Part shown: positions 1-8,746 of the stretch, one piece after another | How positions within the stretch are numbered: position 1 is the first letter of the stretch | Layout of the letters: each line of letters opens with the position of its first letter | Source: Bradyrhizobium iriomotense | GTDB taxonomy: Bacteria > Pseudomonadota > Alphaproteobacteria > Rhizobiales > Xanthobacteraceae | DNA: 64,000 nt | NCBI RefSeq assembly: GCF_018130765.1 | Contig: NZ_JAFCJZ010000024.1 | Location: 62,001-126,000, forward strand | Direction of reading: 5' to 3' | Program-made: the position numbers and the translations under genes | Notes under the pieces: model-generated | The model's input: the letters and a program-made list of their open reading frames with translations, nothing else | Told to the model about the DNA's origin: nothing | The model's database searches: none

Positions 1-859
1 TGGAGCTGCCTTCCTCGAGCACGGAGCGCAGGCGCTCGACGGCGGCCTGAAGCTCGCCGCTGGCAACGCCGCCGCCAGAGGCTGCGACCGGCACCTCGCC
101 GCGGCCATATTCGCGCACGGTGGTGGCGAGCCAGTCCTCGAGGTCGGTGTAGAAGCGGTTCTGCGCCTGGCTCGATTGCAGATCGAGGAAGCCGAGAATC
201 AGCGAGCCGGCGAGGCCGAATAGGGAGCTCGAGAACGAGATGCCCATGCCGCCGAGCGGGGCGGCGAGGCCCTCCTTCAGCGTGTCGAACAGCGCCCCGG
301 AATCGCCGCCGACCTTGAGCCCGTCGATCACCTTGCCGACCGAGCCGACGGTCTCGATCAGGCCCCAGAAGGTGCCGAGCAGGCCGAGGAAAACCAGCAG
401 GCCGGTCATGTAGCGGGAGATGTCCCGGGCCTCGTCCAGGCGGGTCGCGATCGAATCGAGCAGGTGCCGCATGGTGGTCTGGGTGATGGTCATCCGCCCG
501 GTGCGCTCGCCGCCCAGGATCATCGCCATCGGCGCCAGCAGTTTGGGGTGCCGGGCGGGGGCAAGGCCGGGATCGGCGATGCGGAAATTGTTGACCCAGG
601 ACACTTCAGGGTAGAGCCGGATGACCTGGCGGAAGGCCAGGATGATGCCGATGAACAGGACGCCGCCGATCAGGGCGTTGAGCCCGGGATTGGCGAAGAA
701 GGCCTGGATGATCTGCTTGTAGAGCACCACGCCGACCAGGGTGCAGAGCACCAGGAAAACCAGCATCCGCACCAGGAAGACGCTGGGCGAGGACAGCTTG
801 GTATATTCGATGTCGATGGAGGAGCGGGGCGAGGCGCCAGACGGCATGGCCGGTATCAT
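1..859 (-). CDS. MotA/TolQ/ExbB-family proton-channel-like membrane protein (3' end outside window)
   Basis: The reading frame starts at 859 (ATG; an alternative in-frame ATG lies at 847) and stays open to base 1, giving at least 286 residues, so the C-terminus is missing. Visible features are a hydrophobic segment at about residues 27-46 (VFLVRMLVFLVLCTLVG), a second at about 60-77 (ALIGGVLFIGIILAF), and a Gly-rich membrane stretch near residues 150-165 (LVFLGLLGTFWGLIETVG) typical of this superfamily. Family members form the channel half of proton-driven motors that work with a peptidoglycan- or TonB-linked partner. The partner gene would be expected to the left of the window and is not seen. 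It is transcribed divergently from the methyltransferase at 1094. The family is secure; the exact subfamily is not. Confidence 0.8.
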   Translation of the reverse strand, partial: MIPAMPSGASPRSSIDIEYTKLSSPSVFLVRMLVFLVLCTLVGVVLYKQIIQAFFANPGLNALIGGVLFIGIILAFRQVIRLYPEVSWVNNFRIADPGLAPARHPKLLAPMAMILGGERTGRMTITQTTMRHLLDSIATRLDEARDISRYMTGLLVFLGLLGTFWGLIETVGSVGKVIDGLKVGGDSGALFDTLKEGLAAPLGGMGISFSSSLFGLAGSLILGFLDLQSSQAQNRFYTDLEDWLATTVREYGRGEVPVAASGGGVASGELQAAVERLRSVLEEGSS

Positions 860-1093
860 CCGTTACGAACGTGATTGCGGGGCGCACTATGGCACAGGCC
901 CGGCCCAAAAAAAGCGCCGGATACGCCGATTTGTGGAGAGCTTTCGGAACCCGAAGCGGAAACCGCGCTTTGATAACGTGTCATTTGCAAGACACCCGCA
1001 GGCCGCCGCTGTCCTGTGGCTGCCCCGGCTGTCGCCGGCACCTGCCCGTTCTTCCCTCTGCCGCCCCACGAGACCTGAGAAGGGAGTGGTCGC

Positions 1094-2110
1094 ATGAGCG
1101 TCGTTTCCGCAATCATCGGGACCGCCGAACGCGTGCCGCTGCCGGACGTCGTGATCCGCGCGGCGATCCAGCGCCTGTGCTCCCGCGCGGCGACGCGGCT
1201 GTCGGCATTGGACGCGGCCGACGATGCCGCCTTCGCCGGGCGGATGCTGCTGCGGCCGATCGCCGGGGACGCCGGGCACGACGAGGCGCCAGCATCCTTC
1301 GTCGCGAAGGTGCTCGGCCCCAACCGCAAATACTCATGCTGCTTCTATAAGGCGGACGCGACCACCCTGCAGGAGGCGGAGGAGGAGGCGCTGCGCCAGA
1401 CCGTCGAGCATGCCGGTCTCGCCGATAGCCAGGCCATCCTCGAGCTCGGCTGCGGCTGGGGCTCGCTGTCGCTGTGGATGGCGCGGCAGTTTCCGAACGC
1501 GACGGTGACCGCGGTGTCGAACTCGCAGGCTCAGCGCGCCTTGATCGAGGAGGAGGCGCGGCTGCGCGGGCTGTCGAATCTGCGCGTGGTCATCGCCGAT
1601 ATGAACGCGTTCGCGCCGGAGGGGCAGTTCGATCGCATCGTCGCGGTCGAGACCTTCGAGCGCATGATGAACTGGCGCAAGCTGATGACGCGCCTGCGGT
1701 CATGGCTTGAGCCCGAGGGGCGCTTCTTCATGCACATCGCCACCCATCGCACCGGCTCCCACCTGTTCGACCGGGCCGATCGCGAGGACTGGATCGGGCA
1801 GCACGTCTTCACCGGCGGGCTGATGGCGAGCCATCACCTTGTCAGGCAATTCGACGACATCTTCACGGTCGAGAAGGAGTGGTGTTGGAGCGGCACGCAT
1901 TATCAGCGCACCGCCAACGACTGGCTCGCCAATTTCGACGCGCATCGCGAGACGATCGAGGCGGCCGTGCGCGAGGTCTATGGCGACGACACCGGTCTTT
2001 GGATGCGGCGCTGGCGCTGGTTCTGCCTCGCGACATCAGGCCTGTTCGGCTATGCCGGCGGAACAGAATGGGGTGTCAGCCACTACCGGATGAAGGCCGC
2101 CGAGCGTTGA
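1094..2110 (+). CDS. SAM-dependent methyltransferase, cyclopropane-fatty-acid-synthase family
   Basis: A 338-residue class I methyltransferase. The SAM-binding motif I is ILELGCGWGSLSLW at about residues 115-128, followed by an acidic motif (VVIADMNAF) and the post-I region. The overall pattern (GPNRKYSCCFY before motif I, HRTGSHLFD and a tryptophan-rich C-terminus) matches the CFA-synthase-like branch found in actinobacteria, plants and rhizobia rather than E. coli Cfa. The usual Ser-Ile-Glu-Met-Phe-Glu-His motif reads VAVETFERMMNW here, so the substrate may not be a classical phospholipid acyl chain. A purine-rich GAGAAGGGAG precedes the ATG by about 7 bases. It stands alone, divergent from the MotA/TolQ-like gene. 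Confidence 0.8.
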   Translation: MSVVSAIIGTAERVPLPDVVIRAAIQRLCSRAATRLSALDAADDAAFAGRMLLRPIAGDAGHDEAPASFVAKVLGPNRKYSCCFYKADATTLQEAEEEALRQTVEHAGLADSQAILELGCGWGSLSLWMARQFPNATVTAVSNSQAQRALIEEEARLRGLSNLRVVIADMNAFAPEGQFDRIVAVETFERMMNWRKLMTRLRSWLEPEGRFFMHIATHRTGSHLFDRADREDWIGQHVFTGGLMASHHLVRQFDDIFTVEKEWCWSGTHYQRTANDWLANFDAHRETIEAAVREVYGDDTGLWMRRWRWFCLATSGLFGYAGGTEWGVSHYRMKAAER

Positions 2111-2112
2111 GT

Positions 2113-2454
2113 CTAAGCAGCCTTGCGGGCTCGCGTCTTGGCTGACTTGCGCGGCTTGCCGGGCTTTCTGGGTAAGGGACGCGCACTTAGACCTAAACCA
2201 AGCGCGCGCAACACCCCCAGCATTGTCGAAAACTCCGGATTGCCGGCCTCGCCGAGTGCCTTGTATAGCCCTTCGCGGCTTAGCCCTGTAGATTTTGCTA
2301 TCTCACTCATGCCGCGGGCCCGCGCAACCGTATTCACAGCGTCCCGGATGAATGCCGCGTCGCTAGTCTCCAGCGCTGCTGTAATGAATTCGGCTTGTGC
2401 TTCCGGCGTATCCAAATATTCCGCCGCATCAAATGGTGTTGTTCTCAGCGCCAT
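2113..2454 (-). CDS. HigA-type antitoxin (addiction module antidote protein)
   Basis: A 113-residue protein starting MALRTTPFDAAEYLD. It carries a Cro/CI-like helix-turn-helix (MSEIAKSTGLSREGLYKAL) and a family-typical C-terminal half (NPEFSTMLGVLRALGLGL), followed by a basic tail (KPGKPRKSAKTRARK). Length and sequence match the putative addiction-module antidote family (TIGR02684-like). It lies 4 bases after the toxin stop, so the pair is one operon in toxin-first order, as in higBA. Family members neutralise the toxin by direct binding and repress their own promoter. The ATG at 2454 was chosen because it gives the family-typical N-terminus; a longer frame extends upstream into the toxin gene. 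Confidence 0.85.
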   Translation of the reverse strand: MALRTTPFDAAEYLDTPEAQAEFITAALETSDAAFIRDAVNTVARARGMSEIAKSTGLSREGLYKALGEAGNPEFSTMLGVLRALGLGLSARPLPRKPGKPRKSAKTRARKAA

Positions 2455-2458
2455 TGCA

Positions 2459-2761
2459 CTACTCCAGTTCCGCAAGCATCGCCCGCGCCCGCTTGATGTC
2501 CGCATGTTGTTTTCGCTTGTCGCCACCGCAGAGCAGGATGACCGTCACGGCTCCGCGTTGCGTCGCATAGAGACGGTATCCCGGGCCGTAGTCGACTCTG
2601 AATTCAGACAGGCCCGCGCCTAAAGATTTCACGTCGCCAAGCGTGCCGCGTTCGATCAATGCAATTCGGCTTGCGATGCGCGCAACTGCGCGACGGTCGC
2701 GTAACCCGGCAAGCCAGCCTCGAAATGCCTCTGTCTGGACAACATCGACCACGAATGGCAC
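2459..2761 (-). CDS. HigB/RelE-type toxin (addiction module killer protein)
   Basis: About 100 residues with family-typical sequence: QTEAFRGWLAGLRDRRAVARI near the N-terminus, then GDVKSLGAGLSEFRVDYGPG, the strand YRLYATQRGAVTVILLCGG, and a terminal helix DKRKQHADIKRARA. RelE/HigB toxins are ribosome-dependent mRNA interferases. The start is uncertain: an ATG at 2809 would place the operator-like palindrome (2761-2780) inside the gene, so a GTG at 2761 or 2752 is preferred. No good ribosome binding site is visible for either GTG. The gene is followed 4 bases later by its antitoxin. Confidence 0.8.
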   Translation of the reverse strand: MPFVVDVVQTEAFRGWLAGLRDRRAVARIASRIALIERGTLGDVKSLGAGLSEFRVDYGPGYRLYATQRGAVTVILLCGGDKRKQHADIKRARAMLAELE

Positions 2762-2780
2762 TGTAAACCATAGTTTACAG
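2761..2780. promoter_or_regulatory. Perfect 8+8 palindrome at the toxin-antitoxin promoter (candidate operator)
   Basis: The arms CTGTAAAC and GTTTACAG flank a 4-base centre (CATA). The site touches the proposed GTG start of the toxin gene. Antitoxins of this family usually bind a palindrome overlapping their own promoter, so this is the natural operator for autoregulation. The assignment is from position and symmetry only. Confidence 0.6.
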
Positions 2781-3103
2781 CAGGACAAGACGGGGTGAGT
2801 GAGCATCAAACGCCATATGCGGAGATGGCGCGGCTCAACCGATTCAACCCGAAGTCAATCCCCGCCGAGTGATTGCGATCTTCTGTCGCAGCACCCGCTG
2901 ATGGAACCCGACTCACAATCCGGTGAGTCCCAAAAAACCTCAACATGTCAGCACGATAGGCCGTGTGACATTGAGCCGCCCGCAGCATGCGTTGCGTCGC
3001 AGCAAGTCCATTCTATTTTGACGGCATCAACCGCGCGCAGATCGCCCAGAACGGGCTGGCGCGGCGCGTCGGCAGTTTCAACAATATCGGGGCACTTAAC
3101 TTC
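2781..3103. other. Intergenic region with no recognised gene
   Basis: This stretch lies between the toxin-antitoxin promoter and the efflux adaptor gene. Short open frames exist on both strands, but none has a ribosome binding site or a recognisable sequence. The promoter for the efflux pair is presumably here; I could not place it. Confidence 0.4.
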
Positions 3104-4297
3104 ATGTCAGGACTTCGTGCGCGATCGGCATGCGTTGCATTGATGCTCGCGGCCCTGGCGCCGCTGTTGGCAGGATGCGGCGAATCAAGCTCGGCCGTCT
3201 CTGCCGCTCCGCCCGCCGATCCTGACGTCAGCATCGTCGTCGTCAAGCCGCAACCGCGCGCCGTGGTGCGCGAGCTGCCGGGCCGCATCGCGCCGACGCG
3301 CGTCTCCGATGTGCGGCCGCGTGTTTCCGGCATCGTGGTCGAGCGCCTGTTCCGCCAGGGCAGCGAGGTGAAAGCCGGCGATCCGCTCTACCGTATCGAT
3401 CCGCGTCCGTTCGAGGTCGAGGTGATGGCGAACGAAGCGGCACTCGCCAAGACCGAGGCCGCGCTGATGCAGGCCAAGCAGCAGGCGCACCGCATTGCCA
3501 CCCTCACCAGGGATCGCGCGGCGCCGGAAGCCGAGAACGAGAAGGCGATCGCCGCGGAACGCCAGGCCCATGCCGAGGTCGAAGGTCGCAAGGCCGATCT
3601 CGCCCGCGCCAAGCTCAATCTCGACTATGCCACCGTGCGCGCGCCGATCGACGGCGTCGTCGGTGCTGCCCTCGTCAGTGAGGGCGCGCTCGCGGTGCAG
3701 AACGAGACCAATCTTGCCAGCATCCAGCAACTCGATCCGATCTATGCCGACTTCACCCAGTCGGTGACCGAGCTCAACCAGCTCCGCCGCGCCTTCGAGA
3801 GCGGCGATCTCGAGCGCATCGCGGCCGATGCCGCCAAGGTGCGGCTCGTGCTCGACGACAACACGCTCTATTCGCTCGACGGCAAGCTGCTGTTCTCCGA
3901 TGCCAAGGTCGACGCCCATACCGGCCAAGTGACGCTGCGCGGCGAATTCCGCAATCCCAAGCGCGAGCTGCTGCCGGGCATGTATGTCCGCGTCCGCATC
4001 GACCAGGGTCTCGACAGCGACGCGATCGCGGTGCCGCAGCAGGCGATCCAGCGCAATGGCGGCGGCGGCAGCGAGGTGTTCGTCGTCAAGGACGACAACC
4101 ACATCGCGGTGCAGCCGGTGCGCACGGGCTCGGTGCAGGACGGACTCTGGTTCGTCACCGAAGGCCTGAAGGCCGGCGACAAGGTCGTGGTCGAAGGCTT
4201 CCAGAAATTCGCGGCCGGCGACAAGGTCAAGCCGCAATCCTGGTCGGAAGCGGACGCGACCGCGGACAACCGCCACGCCCAGAAGCTCACGCGGTAA
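3104..4297 (+). CDS. RND efflux periplasmic adaptor (membrane fusion lipoprotein, AcrA/MexA family)
   Basis: A 397-residue protein. The start at 3104 (MSGLRARSACVALML) puts a lipoprotein signal peptide at the N-terminus with lipobox LLAGC, predicting lipidation at Cys-25. It is followed by the barrel/lipoyl half (RVSDVRPRVSGIVVERLFRQG), an alpha-helical hairpin (about residues 105-185, rich in Ala/Glu/Lys), the second lipoyl half (LNLDYATVRAPIDGVVG) and a beta-barrel domain (GEFRNPKRELLPGMYVRV). The adaptor links an inner-membrane RND pump to an outer-membrane channel. The pump gene follows after 6 bases. No outer-membrane factor gene is present nearby, so a shared TolC-like channel encoded elsewhere is likely. 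Confidence 0.93.
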   Translation: MSGLRARSACVALMLAALAPLLAGCGESSSAVSAAPPADPDVSIVVVKPQPRAVVRELPGRIAPTRVSDVRPRVSGIVVERLFRQGSEVKAGDPLYRIDPRPFEVEVMANEAALAKTEAALMQAKQQAHRIATLTRDRAAPEAENEKAIAAERQAHAEVEGRKADLARAKLNLDYATVRAPIDGVVGAALVSEGALAVQNETNLASIQQLDPIYADFTQSVTELNQLRRAFESGDLERIAADAAKVRLVLDDNTLYSLDGKLLFSDAKVDAHTGQVTLRGEFRNPKRELLPGMYVRVRIDQGLDSDAIAVPQQAIQRNGGGGSEVFVVKDDNHIAVQPVRTGSVQDGLWFVTEGLKAGDKVVVEGFQKFAAGDKVKPQSWSEADATADNRHAQKLTR

Positions 4298-4303
4298 CGC
4301 GCC

Positions 4304-7300
4304 ATGGCGAGTTTCTTCATCGACAGGCCGATCTTCGCCTGGGTGGTCGCGCTGTTCATCTGTCTGATCGGCGCGATCTCGGTGCCGCTGCTGCCGATCG
4401 CGCAATATCCGATCATCGCGCCGCCCTCGATCTCGATCTCGACCAGCTATCCCGGCGCCTCGCCGGAAAACCTCTACAACAGCGTCACCCGCCTGATCGA
4501 GGAGGAGCTCAACGGCGCCTCCGGCATCCTCAATTTCGAATCGACCAGCGACTCGCTCGGCCAGGTCGAGATCATCGCCAATTTCCAGCCGGGCACCGAT
4601 ACCAGTGCGGCTTCGGTCGAGGTGCAGAACCGCATCAAGCGCGTCGAGGCGCGCCTGCCGCGCGCGGTGATCCAGCAGGGCATCCTGATCGAGGAGGCCT
4701 CCAGCGCGGTGCTGCAGATCATCACGCTGAACTCGACCGACGGCAGCCTGGATGAGGTTGGCCTCGGCGATTTCATGATCCGTAACGTGCTCGGTGAGAT
4801 CCGCCGCATTCCCGGCGTCGGCCGCGCCACGCTCTATTCGACCGAGCGCAGTCTTCGTGTGTGGGTCGATCCCGCAAAACTGGTCGGCTACGGGCTGACC
4901 GCCGACGACGTCAACAAGGCCATCGCTGCACAGAATGCGCAGGTGGCCTCGGGCAGCATCGGCGCCGAGCCGTCGACCTCGAGCCAGCGCACCTCGGCGC
5001 TGGTGCTGGTCAAGGGCCAGCTCTCCTCGCCGGACGAATTCGGCGCCATCATCCTGCGCGCCAATGCCGACGGTTCGACCGTGCGCCTGCGCGACGTCGC
5101 GCGCATCGAGGTCGGCGGCCTCAGCTATCAGTTCAACACCCGCCTCGACGGCAAGCCGACCGCCGGTCTTTCTGTGCTGATGTCGCCGACCGGCAATGCG
5201 CTGGCGACCGCCAGCGCGGTCGAGGCCAAGATGAAGGAGCTGTCGCGCTTCTTCCCGGCCAACATCGCCTACGAGATCCCCTACAACATCACGCCCGTGG
5301 TCGAGGCCTCGATCAAGAAGGTACTGACGACGCTGTTCGAGGCCGTGGTGCTGGTGTTCGTGGTGATGTTCCTGTTCCTGCAGAACATCCGCTACACCAT
5401 CATCCCGACCATCGTGGTGCCGGTGGCGCTGCTGGGTGCCTGCAGCACGCTGCTGCTCGCCGGCTACTCCATCAACATGCTCTCGATGTTCGGCATGGTG
5501 CTCGCGGTCGGCATCCTCGTCGACGACGCCATCGTCGTGGTCGAGAACGTCGAACGCATCATGGCCGAGGAAGGCCTGTTGCCGAAGGAAGCGACGCGCA
5601 AGGCGATGTCGCAGATCACCGGCGCCATCATCGGCATCACGCTGGTGCTGATGGCGGTGTTCGTGCCGATGGCGTTCTTCCCCGGCTCGGTCGGCATCAT
5701 CTACCGCCAGTTCTCGGTGACCATGGTCGCCGCGATCGGCTTCTCCGCCTTCCTGGCGCTGTCGCTGACGCCGGCGCTGTGTGCGACGCTGCTCAAGCCC
5801 GTTGCCAAGGGGCACGGCCACTCGACAAATTTCGTGTTCAGCCGGTTCAATCATCTGCTCGAGGCCTGCCGGTTTCGCTACGCGAGCACCGTCGGCTTTT
5901 CGCTGAAGCGCACCGGCCGCCTGATGCTGGTCTATGTCGCGCTGCTGATTGGTCTCTCCTGGGCCTTCGTCAACCTGCCGGGCGGCTTCCTGCCCATCGA
6001 CGACCAGGGCTTTGTCACCACCGACGTGCAGACGCCGTCGGATTCGTCCTACGGCCGCACCGAGGCTGTGATCGAGAAGGTGGAAAAATATCTGGCGCAG
6101 CGGCCGGGCGTCGACAACGTCACCTTCCTCACCGGCTTCAGCTTCTCCGGCCAGGGCATGAACACCGCGCAGGCCTTCATCACCTTGAAGGACTGGTCGG
6201 AGCGCGGTCCGAACGAGTCAGCTGCTGCGATCGTCAATGACATCAACCGCGATCTGGGGGCGTCGGTCCGCGACGCAAAAATCTCCGCGCTGCAGCCGCC
6301 GCCGATCGACAATCTCGGCAATTCCTCCGGTTTCTCGTTCCGTCTGCAGGATCGCGGCCAGAAGGGCTATCCGGCCCTGATGCGCGCCGCCGACCAGCTC
6401 ATCGCGGAGGCCAATGCGAGCCCGGTGCTGCAGAAGGTCTATATCGAGGGCCTGCCCGAGGCGGGCGTGGTCAATCTCGTCATCGACCGCGAGAAGGCCG
6501 GCGCCTTCGGCGTCACCTTCGAGGACATCAACAACACGATCTCGACCAATCTCGGCTCGAACTACATCAACGACTTCCCGAACCGCGGCCGCATGCAGCG
6601 CGTTGTGGTGCAGGCAGATAGCCGAGACCGCATGCGGACCGAAGACATCCTCAATTACAACGTCAAGAACAGCCGCGGCCAGCTCGTGCCGTTCTCCTCC
6701 TTCGCCACGGTGGAATGGGCGCGCGGCCCGACGCAGATCGCCGGCTTCAACTACTATCCCGCGGTGCGCATCTCCGGCGAAGCCAGGCCCGGCTTCACCT
6801 CGGGCGATGCCATCGCCGAGATGGAGCGGCTCGCGGGCAAGCTGCCGCGCGGCTTCGGCTATGAATGGACCGGCCAGTCGCTGCAGGAAAAGTTGTCAGG
6901 CTCGCAGGCGCCGTTCCTGCTCGCGCTCTCGATCTTCGTGGTGTTCCTGTGTCTCGCCGCGCTCTATGAGAGCTGGACCATTCCGCTCGCGGTGTTGCTC
7001 ACCGTGCCGCTCGGCATCGTCGGTGCCGTGATCGCAGCGATGCTGCGCGGCCTGCCGAACGACGTCTATTTCACCGTCGGCCTGATCACCATCATCGGCC
7101 TTGCGGCAAAGGACGCGATCCTCATCATCGAGTTCGCCAAGGATCTGCGCAAAGAAGGCAAGCCGCTGGTGGAAGCCACCGTTGAGGCCTGCCGCCTGCG
7201 CTTCCGCCCGATCCTGATGACGGGCCTTGCCTTCATCTGCGGCGTGCTGCCGATGGCCATCGCCCACGGCGCCGGCGGCGCCAGCCAGCAAGCGCTCGGC

Positions 7301-7462
7301 AGCGTCGTGATGGGCGGCATGATCGCCGTGGTGATCCTGGCGCTCCTGATGGTGCCGGTGTTCTTCGTCTCGGTGCAGCGCGTGCTCGCGGGGGATCGGG
7401 AGCCGAAAGCAGCGCAGGACGGCGAGGCGTACGGACCGCCGGCGCGGGCCAGACTAAGGTAA
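4304..7462 (+). CDS. RND multidrug efflux pump, AcrB/MexB (HAE1) family
   Basis: A 1052-residue protein, full length for the family. It begins with the typical MASFFIDRPIFAWVVAL and first transmembrane helix. The fourth-helix proton-relay motif GILVDDAIVVVENVER lies near residue 403-418, and a matching segment in the second half reads GLAAKDAILIIEFAKD near 929-944. Two large periplasmic loops separate the two six-helix bundles, as in AcrB. It exports lipophilic compounds using the proton gradient, in complex with the upstream adaptor. The substrate cannot be told from sequence. No regulator gene flanks the pair. Confidence 0.95.
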   Translation: MASFFIDRPIFAWVVALFICLIGAISVPLLPIAQYPIIAPPSISISTSYPGASPENLYNSVTRLIEEELNGASGILNFESTSDSLGQVEIIANFQPGTDTSAASVEVQNRIKRVEARLPRAVIQQGILIEEASSAVLQIITLNSTDGSLDEVGLGDFMIRNVLGEIRRIPGVGRATLYSTERSLRVWVDPAKLVGYGLTADDVNKAIAAQNAQVASGSIGAEPSTSSQRTSALVLVKGQLSSPDEFGAIILRANADGSTVRLRDVARIEVGGLSYQFNTRLDGKPTAGLSVLMSPTGNALATASAVEAKMKELSRFFPANIAYEIPYNITPVVEASIKKVLTTLFEAVVLVFVVMFLFLQNIRYTIIPTIVVPVALLGACSTLLLAGYSINMLSMFGMVLAVGILVDDAIVVVENVERIMAEEGLLPKEATRKAMSQITGAIIGITLVLMAVFVPMAFFPGSVGIIYRQFSVTMVAAIGFSAFLALSLTPALCATLLKPVAKGHGHSTNFVFSRFNHLLEACRFRYASTVGFSLKRTGRLMLVYVALLIGLSWAFVNLPGGFLPIDDQGFVTTDVQTPSDSSYGRTEAVIEKVEKYLAQRPGVDNVTFLTGFSFSGQGMNTAQAFITLKDWSERGPNESAAAIVNDINRDLGASVRDAKISALQPPPIDNLGNSSGFSFRLQDRGQKGYPALMRAADQLIAEANASPVLQKVYIEGLPEAGVVNLVIDREKAGAFGVTFEDINNTISTNLGSNYINDFPNRGRMQRVVVQADSRDRMRTEDILNYNVKNSRGQLVPFSSFATVEWARGPTQIAGFNYYPAVRISGEARPGFTSGDAIAEMERLAGKLPRGFGYEWTGQSLQEKLSGSQAPFLLALSIFVVFLCLAALYESWTIPLAVLLTVPLGIVGAVIAAMLRGLPNDVYFTVGLITIIGLAAKDAILIIEFAKDLRKEGKPLVEATVEACRLRFRPILMTGLAFICGVLPMAIAHGAGGASQQALGSVVMGGMIAVVILALLMVPVFFVSVQRVLAGDREPKAAQDGEAYGPPARARLR

Positions 7463-7622
7463 CATCTTGCATCGGTCGCAACGGGGATAACTGCGATCCC
7501 TGCCGTGCAAAATTGGTCAAGCTTCGTGCTGGATCAATCGCAGGAGACCTGCATCAAAGATTCAACTTTCGGTGGATTTGATTCCATGCATAATCGCCCC
7601 GGGGAAATTTTGGGGGCGGGTT

Positions 7623-8726
7623 ATGTTGGCGCGAGATTTCGCGAATTGCCGGCGTGCGATTGCTATTGTGTTTTTTACTTTGATCATCAGCGGGTGCGCT
7701 ATTCATCCGTTGCCGGACGACTTCGCTCACGTATCAACCTATACCATAGTTAGGCAAATTCGTTGCGAAACGCGCCAAGCGGTCATCGACTCGATCCTTA
7801 CTTTCCTAACGAACGAAAAAAATCACCATGTGATCGTGCTGGCGAATGGCCGTACCTTTCAGAAGGTCGACGACAATTCACACGCGATCGGCCTGAAGGC
7901 TAAGGAGGCTTATGAAGCAGACCCGACGTCAATCGGGGGCTTCAAATCCACCTCGCTAACGGGGTTTGCACGTTATGTCGTGGATTTAATGCTCCACACG
8001 GGCGTCGCGTATAATTTCGATTTGACCGGAACGGAGACCAATAATCTCGGTTCGGAAGTAAACTTTCTTCGCCCGCTGCCGATCATGACCCTGCCCTCGC
8101 TTCAGGCGAAAGGCAACTTCGACAGAACGCGGCAGAACCAGCGCTATTTCACGATCACGGACACTTTCTTCGGATTGGTCACTACCGTTCCGGACAGTTA
8201 CTGCACAAAATCTATTGTGGAAGCAAACATCGCGTATCCGATCACCGGTAACGTTGGCATGCGCAGGGTGATCCACGATTTCGTGCAACTAACGCTTTTT
8301 GGGAATCTCAGCGCCGACGGACAAAAGGACATCACCGCAGTAGACGCAAAGGGGCCGCCGACGATGGTGGATCAGCTTGACTTCGAGACCACCATCGGCG
8401 GCTCGGTAACTCCCAAGGTGACTTTTTCTCCCGTTGGCGGGACCTTCCAGGTGGCGGACGCAAATTTCGGCGCATCCGCGTCGCGCAAGGACGTCCATAA
8501 GCTTACGGTGGGCCTGTTTCTGGACAAGACCGGTATCATCGATGAAGTCCTCGATGCCCGCTCGACTTTGTTCAACGGCGTTGCCGCGAAAAAGGGAGGG
8601 AAAGGCCCGTTGTTTGCTGGCTTGATAACCGCAACGGGTGGACCAGCCGAGAAGGGAGCCGCAATAGCAGTTCAACAATTCCTGGAGTTGAAGATATTCA
8701 AGCCAACGTTCGTGTTTCAACAGTAG
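7623..8726 (+). CDS. Uncharacterised lipoprotein
   Basis: 367 residues; not recognised. The ATG at 7623 follows a strong GGGGGCGGG ribosome binding site and gives an N-terminus ending in a lipobox (FTLIISGC, Cys about residue 24), so the mature protein should be membrane-anchored. The body has no transmembrane helix and no motif I can name; the segments LSADGQKDITAVDAKGPPT and LTVGLFLDKTGIIDEVLDA suggest beta-rich folds. Base composition is visibly less GC-rich than the neighbours and codon use includes many AT-ending codons, which hints at horizontal acquisition. It is followed after 20 bases by a small Lys-rich gene, probably in one transcript. Confidence 0.75.
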   Translation: MLARDFANCRRAIAIVFFTLIISGCAIHPLPDDFAHVSTYTIVRQIRCETRQAVIDSILTFLTNEKNHHVIVLANGRTFQKVDDNSHAIGLKAKEAYEADPTSIGGFKSTSLTGFARYVVDLMLHTGVAYNFDLTGTETNNLGSEVNFLRPLPIMTLPSLQAKGNFDRTRQNQRYFTITDTFFGLVTTVPDSYCTKSIVEANIAYPITGNVGMRRVIHDFVQLTLFGNLSADGQKDITAVDAKGPPTMVDQLDFETTIGGSVTPKVTFSPVGGTFQVADANFGASASRKDVHKLTVGLFLDKTGIIDEVLDARSTLFNGVAAKKGGKGPLFAGLITATGGPAEKGAAIAVQQFLELKIFKPTFVFQQ

Positions 8727-8746
8727 TGCGAAGGAGGATTGACTAG

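Noticed and set aside
2799..3143. Short plus-strand open frame before the efflux adaptor
   Set aside because: No ribosome binding site or recognisable sequence; it overlaps the better-supported adaptor start region.
3185..5854. 889-codon open frame antisense to the efflux adaptor and pump genes
   Set aside because: The sequence is low-complexity (His/Asp/Arg/Gly-rich) as expected from high-GC antisense frames, and both sense genes are well supported.
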